Assembly (NCBI GenBank): GCA_944386545.1
Contig: CALXBK010000005.1
Coordinates: 1-64,000 of the forward strand
Direction of reading: 5' to 3'
Source: an uncultured Ruminiclostridium sp.
GTDB lineage: Bacteria; Bacillota; Clostridia; Oscillospirales; Ruminococcaceae
DNA: 64,000 nucleotides
Under the pieces are notes generated by a model that had not been told where the DNA came from, made no database searches, and saw only the letters and a list, made by a program, of their open reading frames with translations. This document shows, piece after piece, positions 58,928-64,000 of the stretch. Made by a program: the position numbers and the translations under genes. Position 1 is the stretch's first letter; the number at the start of each line of letters is the position of its first letter.

Positions 58928-59683
58928 TTAAGTATCCTCTTTGCTTTGTTCCTGCCGCGCTCCGTAAATCTCCTGCATTTCTTGTGTAAGAGAGCCGTCG
59001 GAGTTGTAAACCGTGAAGCTCTCGTTCATCTCAAGTCCGGGCTTGCCGCCCTTTTTTCCGCTGATAAGAAGCAGATACGGCTTTTCTCCCGCATGGGAGC
59101 AGACAGGGCGCAGGGCTTTAGGCTCTATGCCATTTTCGCGCATGGCGCATATCACGTCTGCAAGGCGAAGCGGTATCATGCAGAGCTTGAGAATGCCGCC
59201 GTATTTAAGAAGCCTTGCTGCCGCCTTCATTACATCGTTTATGTCGCACAGAATTTCATGCCGTGCTATCGCCTGCGCTTCGGACAGCCGCTGTTCGCCC
59301 GTTCCCTTTTTCCAGTAGGGCGGATTTACCGTCACTATGTCAAAGTATTCGCGCGGGAGCTGTTCGGGAGCTTTTATATCGCACAGCACGGGCTTTACAA
59401 AGTCACCCAGCGAGTTTTCCTCAACGCTTTTTATAAACAGCTCTACCGCTTGCGGCATAATCTCCGCACCGTATATTTCACGGGGCGGGTTTTTCTTTAT
59501 TTTACGGCACATGATAAGCGGGATTATACCGCACCCCGTGCAAAGGTCGCACACCCTATGGTGCGGTGCGGGATCGGCAAAATCCGCAAGCAGAAATGCG
59601 TCCGTGCCGAATTTATGGTCGTCGCTTACATATATTTTAAGCCCGTTTAAGTCGTAGCTTTCGATTTTTGGGTTTTCCGACAT
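58928..59683 (-). CDS. tRNA1(Val) (adenine37-N6)-methyltransferase family protein
   Basis: A 251-aa Rossmann methyltransferase with the SAM site VCDLCTGCGIIPLIM and the N6-adenine motif NPPYW (in IVTVNPPYWKKGTG), as in TrmN6/YfiC. The N-terminal GLKIYVSDDHKFGTDAFLLADF is typical of this family. The exact substrate is inferred from family and from pairing with rsmI. An AAAACC-rich upstream region lies right after the trkH stop. Confidence 0.88.
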   Translation of the reverse strand: MSENPKIESYDLNGLKIYVSDDHKFGTDAFLLADFADPAPHHRVCDLCTGCGIIPLIMCRKIKKNPPREIYGAEIMPQAVELFIKSVEENSLGDFVKPVLCDIKAPEQLPREYFDIVTVNPPYWKKGTGEQRLSEAQAIARHEILCDINDVMKAAARLLKYGGILKLCMIPLRLADVICAMRENGIEPKALRPVCSHAGEKPYLLLISGKKGGKPGLEMNESFTVYNSDGSLTQEMQEIYGARQEQSKEDT

Positions 59684-59684
59684 A

Positions 59685-61046
59685 TCAGCCCACCATAATG
59701 TTTCCCTCGGGCAGTATCTTGTTTTTGTCCGAATTGTGTTTTCTTGCGACGAGTGCGCTCATTAAGGTAACGGGACCAACTCTTCCCGCAAACATCGCCA
59801 GCACCATGATAAGCTTTGAGGGAGCGTTCATCTCGGCTGAAGTGCCGAGTGAATAGCCTGTTGTAGAGAAGCCCGATACTACCTCAAAGATTACGCAATG
59901 CAGCTTAAGCGTTTCGCACATCATAGTTATCGCCGTAAAGGACACCGCAATAAACGCAAGCGACAGAACAGTAACGGTAAAGGTCTTGTAAACGGCATCT
60001 CGCTTGATTTTGCATCCGAGCATATAGGTGTCGTCTCTGCCCTTGAGTACGGATATAACGGTGAAAACGATAATCGCAAGGGTTGTGACCTTGATGCCGC
60101 CGGCGGTAGAAGCGGGAGCGGCGCCGATAAACATCAGAACGGTAATGGCGACCTTTGTAAACGGGAGAAGACCGTTCAAATCAAAGCATACGAAGCCGGC
60201 GGTCCTTGAGCTTGCGCTTAAGAACATACTTGTCAATATTTTTTCTCCCACCGGCATATTTCCCAGAGTTGCGGGGTTGTTAAATTCCGGAATTAAAATC
60301 AGCAATGTTCCGCTTACAAACATAACCGATGTCATCAGCAAAACCACACGTGTATGCAATAAAAGACGGTTAAGCTTTTTGTAATGACGGATATTCTGCC
60401 AGACAATAAAACCAAGACCGCCGAGTAAAATCAACACAATCATTGTAATCATAACAAGCGGGTTGCCGGTATATTCGCTCAATCCGTAAGCTCCCTGATG
60501 TGCGGACATCAGATCAAAGCCTGCGTTGCAGAAAGCGGATATCGAAGTGAAAATTGCGATAAATACTCCCAAAGCCCCGAAATCCGGCACGAACGCAATG
60601 CACAGTACGGCAGCGCCGAGAGCCTCCAGACCGAACGAATACAGTACGATTTCACAAAAAAGCTTTTTGGTGTTTGTCGCCATTGCATCGTCGGTAAGAT
60701 CTGAAGCCGCCATTTTAACGGTGGACCAGCCTAATTTTTTTCCCAACATAAGGTTTATAAATGTAACCAAGGTAAGAAAGCCCAAGCCTCCGACCTGGAT
60801 TAAGAGGAGAATAACACCGTGTCCGAAGGGAGTGAAGTAATTATATGTGTCGAGTAATGTTATTCCCGTAACGCAGGTTGCGCTTGTTGCGGTGAACAGG
60901 CAGTCTACCGGATTGCCGAACTGACCGTTCCTAATTGAAAACGGCATACACAGCAATATCGTTCCTGTGATTATTATCGTCGCAAAGCCGAAAATAAGCA
61001 GCCTTGCGGGTTGGATTTGTTTGTTTTTTTGCTTTAGAATAGGCAT
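59685..61046 (-). CDS. Potassium uptake transporter subunit TrkH/KtrB
   Basis: Membrane channel subunit of a Trk/Ktr K+ uptake system. The 453-aa protein has four M1-P-M2 repeats. The selectivity-filter segments include ATSATCVTGITLLD, AFCNAGFDLM, SSRTAGFVCFD and GFSTTGYSLG. The regulatory RCK subunit (TrkA/KtrA) is not adjacent on either side. AAGGAGGC precedes the ATG. The upstream neighbour, on the same strand, is the polytopic 61074 gene. Confidence 0.93.
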   Translation of the reverse strand: MPILKQKNKQIQPARLLIFGFATIIITGTILLCMPFSIRNGQFGNPVDCLFTATSATCVTGITLLDTYNYFTPFGHGVILLLIQVGGLGFLTLVTFINLMLGKKLGWSTVKMAASDLTDDAMATNTKKLFCEIVLYSFGLEALGAAVLCIAFVPDFGALGVFIAIFTSISAFCNAGFDLMSAHQGAYGLSEYTGNPLVMITMIVLILLGGLGFIVWQNIRHYKKLNRLLLHTRVVLLMTSVMFVSGTLLILIPEFNNPATLGNMPVGEKILTSMFLSASSRTAGFVCFDLNGLLPFTKVAITVLMFIGAAPASTAGGIKVTTLAIIVFTVISVLKGRDDTYMLGCKIKRDAVYKTFTVTVLSLAFIAVSFTAITMMCETLKLHCVIFEVVSGFSTTGYSLGTSAEMNAPSKLIMVLAMFAGRVGPVTLMSALVARKHNSDKNKILPEGNIMVG

Positions 61047-61073
61047 TTTAGCCTCCTTGAAGAATAAAAATGA

Positions 61074-62912
61074 TTAATTGCTTTCCGACGGCGGAGCCTC
61101 AGGTGTGTTTTCAAAGCGGCGGCGCACGGCATTTTCTCCTGTGGCGTAGATGTTGACAGAATCAATGCGGCCGATAAGCAGACACAGACCGTTTGTTTTT
61201 ACGGAAGCCTCGCTTACTATGTAACCGTTTTCGGGAAGCGCCGCTTCGGTGTCGGCGTAGCTTATCCTGTCGCCCTGAGAGCAAAACTGCAAATTCATTG
61301 CGGTAGTTTTTCCGCCCTTATATACGCAGATTTGTCTGCCCGTTTCATTCGGGGAGTAGGCTTCAACCGTCTGTTTTATGCGGTCGGATATTTCAGAGCT
61401 GTCATAGCCTGTGAGAGTAAAGCCGAAAAGCGACAGACCAACTGAAGCTATTGCGGTAACTGCTACAACTACGAGGCTGATTGAGGCGACAATGGCAGAG
61501 CCGTACCGCTTTGTACAGCACACCACAACGGTCATCAGCGCATACGCCGTGAACATAAGGCATATCGGATAGAGGGCGTTTCCTGCATTAAGACCGCCTG
61601 AAAAATCTCCGCCGACAAGCAGTACCTGAAGCCCCGGCGTAACAGCCCCCGAAAGAGCGTCAAGCTCCGCAAGCGTGTCACAGCGCAAAAGAAGCATTGC
61701 CCCCGAGCAGGTAAAGCCGAGGACGATAATGCAGATAAGCAGTCTTGCATAGGTTATGCCGTATTTGAAGATATACGCAAGGAAGAAGAACACCATTGCC
61801 GCAAGCACAGGCACACAGCCCGACGAGCCGAAAAGCACGTCCTGCGAGCTTATCTTGGGGGCGCAGCTTATCAGTGCGTCAAAGGGCACTGCGAAAATAA
61901 GCACCGAGGAGCAGAATACGCCGAGCAGCATAAAGCACTTGTCGTTTGAATTTATCTCGTCCTTTTTCCTGCCCTTGTTTTTTCTGTGGGCGAGAATTAT
62001 TTTATATACGCATATAGCCGCGACAGCAATTGCGGAAAGGGAAATTCCCCAGGTCGATACCGTAAGGTAGAACAGTCTGCCGCCTACAAGCGTAAGCCAC
62101 CGTGTAAAGCCCCCTGCGTTTATCGAAGCAATGCCCGACACGACAGCGTTTGCCGTACCGCCCGAAAAATCATACAGTCCCATTTGCTCAATAAGGAGTG
62201 TCGCTCCCGTTTCTGCGGCGCAGATAACAACAAAGGCTGCCGTATAAACGCTGAAAAGCAAGGTAGTTTTTTTGTCGGCTATGCGGCGCAGTAAAAACAG
62301 CAGGCACACGGCAGGGAAAATCACAACGCAGGCGTCGTTTACAAAGCACGCTCCTGCGGTAAGTGCAGCGGCATAGACAGAGGCAAAAAAGCGTCTTGCC
62401 TTTCCTCTTTGCTTATCCTCTTTTTTAAACAAGGCAAGCAGAAGAAGCCAGAAGAAAACCGCAGACAGAGGCTCGTCCAGCAAAAACCTTGAGCTGACAA
62501 GGGTCAGCGGAAGCACGCCGACGGTTATGCTCACCATAAGTCTTTGCCAGAGCTTTTGTATATTCATCCTTCCCGAAAGCACAAAAGCCGCAGCGGGTAT
62601 AACGGCGTATACCGCCGAGCTTATCATCGAAAACAGCTTGTATTGTAAAATGTGGCCGGGGCAGATAAGCATGGCGGGCAGGTACAGTATTCCCTGCAAG
62701 AAACCGCCGAGGCTGTCAACATTCGGCATAACCGCAGACCAGTCCCTGCCTAAAAAGACAGCCGCCGCACCCGCACCCTTGAATTCCTGTTCAAGCGACA
62801 TTGACGGGGCAAACAATCCCGTCAGCGCTGCGACAAACCAGAATGTAAGAAAAATCAGGGCAACAACGCCTTTTTCGCCCTTTTTTTCATAGAAATTATC
62901 AAGACTCGGCAT
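61074..62912 (-). CDS. Polytopic membrane protein, possibly GT-C-like
   Basis: This 612-aa protein has about 12-13 hydrophobic helices between about 20 and 510 and an extracytoplasmic C-terminal domain (about 515-612, YKGGKTTAMNLQFCSQG). The first loop contains a short charged segment after helix 1 (SLEQEFKGAG), and there is a VNDACVVIFPAVC segment. The overall shape recalls GT-C glycosyltransferases, but I see no firm catalytic signature and make no functional claim. The ATG at 62912 is preceded by GGGGGGAG; a TTG at 62933 overlaps that site. Confidence 0.75.
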   Translation of the reverse strand: MPSLDNFYEKKGEKGVVALIFLTFWFVAALTGLFAPSMSLEQEFKGAGAAAVFLGRDWSAVMPNVDSLGGFLQGILYLPAMLICPGHILQYKLFSMISSAVYAVIPAAAFVLSGRMNIQKLWQRLMVSITVGVLPLTLVSSRFLLDEPLSAVFFWLLLLALFKKEDKQRGKARRFFASVYAAALTAGACFVNDACVVIFPAVCLLFLLRRIADKKTTLLFSVYTAAFVVICAAETGATLLIEQMGLYDFSGGTANAVVSGIASINAGGFTRWLTLVGGRLFYLTVSTWGISLSAIAVAAICVYKIILAHRKNKGRKKDEINSNDKCFMLLGVFCSSVLIFAVPFDALISCAPKISSQDVLFGSSGCVPVLAAMVFFFLAYIFKYGITYARLLICIIVLGFTCSGAMLLLRCDTLAELDALSGAVTPGLQVLLVGGDFSGGLNAGNALYPICLMFTAYALMTVVVCCTKRYGSAIVASISLVVVAVTAIASVGLSLFGFTLTGYDSSEISDRIKQTVEAYSPNETGRQICVYKGGKTTAMNLQFCSQGDRISYADTEAALPENGYIVSEASVKTNGLCLLIGRIDSVNIYATGENAVRRRFENTPEAPPSESN

Positions 62913-62946
62913 ATCGCTCCCCCCTTTCCTCAAATTCAGGCGAGTA

Positions 62947-63849
62947 TCAGCCGAAAATGCCGAAAACGTTTACGCTTATTCCGGCAAGATTGTTTATAAG
63001 CTGGATAAAAATAATCATTACAATTGCAACGCAGACGGCGTATGCAATGGAGTAAAACAGTGCCGGTTTTCCTGCCGCACCGATAAGCTCCATGATTTTT
63101 TCGGGGCTTTCGCCCTCGTTTTCCCGCTTTATTGCCTTGATTTTCTTTATCGCACTTTTGAGATACCAATAGTTGAAGAACATCAGCACGAAGAAATTGA
63201 GCGCAAGGGTAACTATGCCCGCAACATAGCGTATAAACATTCCCATCGGCTCTGAAATAGCCGCCTTTGCGACAAAATCAGCCGCTAAAAGCTGTACCTC
63301 GGAGCATAAAACCGTGATAAGCATTACCATAACCCCGAACAGGTTCATTTTGCGGTAGAAGCAATGCACGGGCATAAACAAAAACGCCGCAAAATTCAGC
63401 TTTATCATTTTTCCTGATTTTATAATATCCCTGAAAACGGGCAGGTAATAAAGCCCGTTTTTACCGACATAGCGGAACAGCTCCACACAGCTTACTCCGT
63501 CAACGGGCTCAAAGCACGGCTTTTCGGCAAGCATACGCTCGGTCTGACGGTTAAAGCTGTCGATGTCAAACACATGAACGCCGTAAGCCTCCTGTCCTTC
63601 AAAGACTTCTTCAAACGTGCTTTCGTCTGTATTGTCCTTACTGCCGTCAAGCTCCTTTGTTTCGGCGCTGTGAATATTGCCCTGCCATTCATAGCTTCCG
63701 TGCTCGCTTTCGTGGATACAGGAGCCGTTTTTCAGATAGCACTCTCTGTGATACGGCGTGCCGCAGTCGGGGCAAACTACTATATCGTCATCACCGGCGA
63801 AGCTTGCGCCGCATATATCGCATTTTTCTTTTTCAAATATCTCGTTCAT
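62947..63849 (-). CDS. RING-like zinc domain plus DUF2628-type membrane protein
   Basis: The 300-aa protein starts with a cysteine/histidine zinc domain (about 8-50): CDICGASFAGDDDIVVCPDCGTPYHRECY with a further Cys, as in the prokaryotic RING finger family 1. A linker (50-140) follows. The C-terminal half (about 150-300) has four membrane helices with FLFMPVHCFYRKMNLFG, matching the DUF2628 pattern. No substrate is known. The ATG at 63849 has AAGGA 9 bases upstream; a TTG at 63867 does not. It is followed by the 61074 gene after 35 bases. Confidence 0.8.
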   Translation of the reverse strand: MNEIFEKEKCDICGASFAGDDDIVVCPDCGTPYHRECYLKNGSCIHESEHGSYEWQGNIHSAETKELDGSKDNTDESTFEEVFEGQEAYGVHVFDIDSFNRQTERMLAEKPCFEPVDGVSCVELFRYVGKNGLYYLPVFRDIIKSGKMIKLNFAAFLFMPVHCFYRKMNLFGVMVMLITVLCSEVQLLAADFVAKAAISEPMGMFIRYVAGIVTLALNFFVLMFFNYWYLKSAIKKIKAIKRENEGESPEKIMELIGAAGKPALFYSIAYAVCVAIVMIIFIQLINNLAGISVNVFGIFG

Positions 63850-64000
63850 CTTTTTGTCCTTTTTCAATCGTTATATATAAACCTCAAAGGGGGTGAATTT
63901 TCGTTAACTATCAGTATACCATATTAATGGCTGTAATTCAAGGCTAAACTGCTAAAAAATACTTGCAAAGTCGAAATAATGCGGGAGTATTGCCTTATTC

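Overview
The window looks like the origin-proximal part of a motile, Gram-positive Clostridia chromosome. The best match by gene content is the Ruminococcaceae/Oscillospiraceae, for example relatives of [Eubacterium] siraeum; that assignment is inference. Supporting evidence: a T-box leader before tyrS, a MecA-type adaptor, a SCIFF peptide with its radical-SAM maturase, a FliY-type FliN, CheC/CheD, FapA, pyruvate kinase with a C-terminal PEP-utiliser domain, strong AGGAGG ribosome sites and many GTG/TTG starts. I see no tRNA, rRNA, CRISPR array, transposase or phage gene.

Layout. 0-4.4 kb: dnaA and pyk run leftward. An AT-rich gap (3.9-4.35 kb) is full of TTTTCAAC-type 9-mers and is a candidate oriC. 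dnaN does not follow dnaA. 4.4-11.5 kb: a small membrane protein and a 2270-residue cyclic beta-glucan synthase-like protein (GT84 plus glycoamylase-like plus GH94). 11.9-17.9 kb, leftward: an rnfD-rnfE-rnfA triad, a putative extracytoplasmic glycoside hydrolase, yajC, and T-box-controlled tyrS. 18-23.2 kb: mecA-like, rpe, tcdA, then a parA/comFB/chemoreceptor cluster. 23.4-26.1 kb: a PilZ protein and a membrane diguanylate cyclase, a c-di-GMP module beside the flagellar genes. 26.4 kb: a membrane protein of unknown function.

27.3-54.9 kb, rightward: a nearly continuous flagellar/chemotaxis cluster, flgB-flgC-fliE-F-G-H-I-J-(repeat array and promoter)-fliK-flgD-TIGR02530-flgE-flbD-motA-(promoter)-motB-fliM-fliY-cheY-fliO-P-Q-R-flhB-flhA-fliA(sigma28)-flgF-flgG-cheC-cheD-fapA. 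fliL, flhF, flhG, cheA, cheW, cheB, cheR and flagellin are not here. 54.9-55.8 kb is a gene desert with five terminator-like hairpins. 55.8-58.1 kb holds scfB (maturase), scfA (SCIFF) and a 50-aa membrane protein. 58.1-63.9 kb, leftward: rsmI, a trmN6-like methyltransferase, trkH/ktrB, a 612-aa polytopic membrane protein and a RING-like/DUF2628 membrane protein.

The most unusual system is the rnfD-E-A triad. Aligned by eye to Rnf/Rsx proteins, all four cysteines that ligate the intramembrane [2Fe-2S] cluster in RnfA and RnfE are Ser or Ala. The RnfD site for covalent FMN lacks its Thr, and rnfB, rnfC and rnfG are absent. It looks like a conserved membrane core with the redox cofactors removed and a charged cytoplasmic tail added. 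Other notable items are several families of short palindromic intergenic repeats, including a 144-bp inverted pair at 19.5/23.2 kb, a composite element at 11.7/57.4 kb and a 115-bp unit tandemly amplified between fliJ and fliK. Several of these touch gene ends or ribosome sites.
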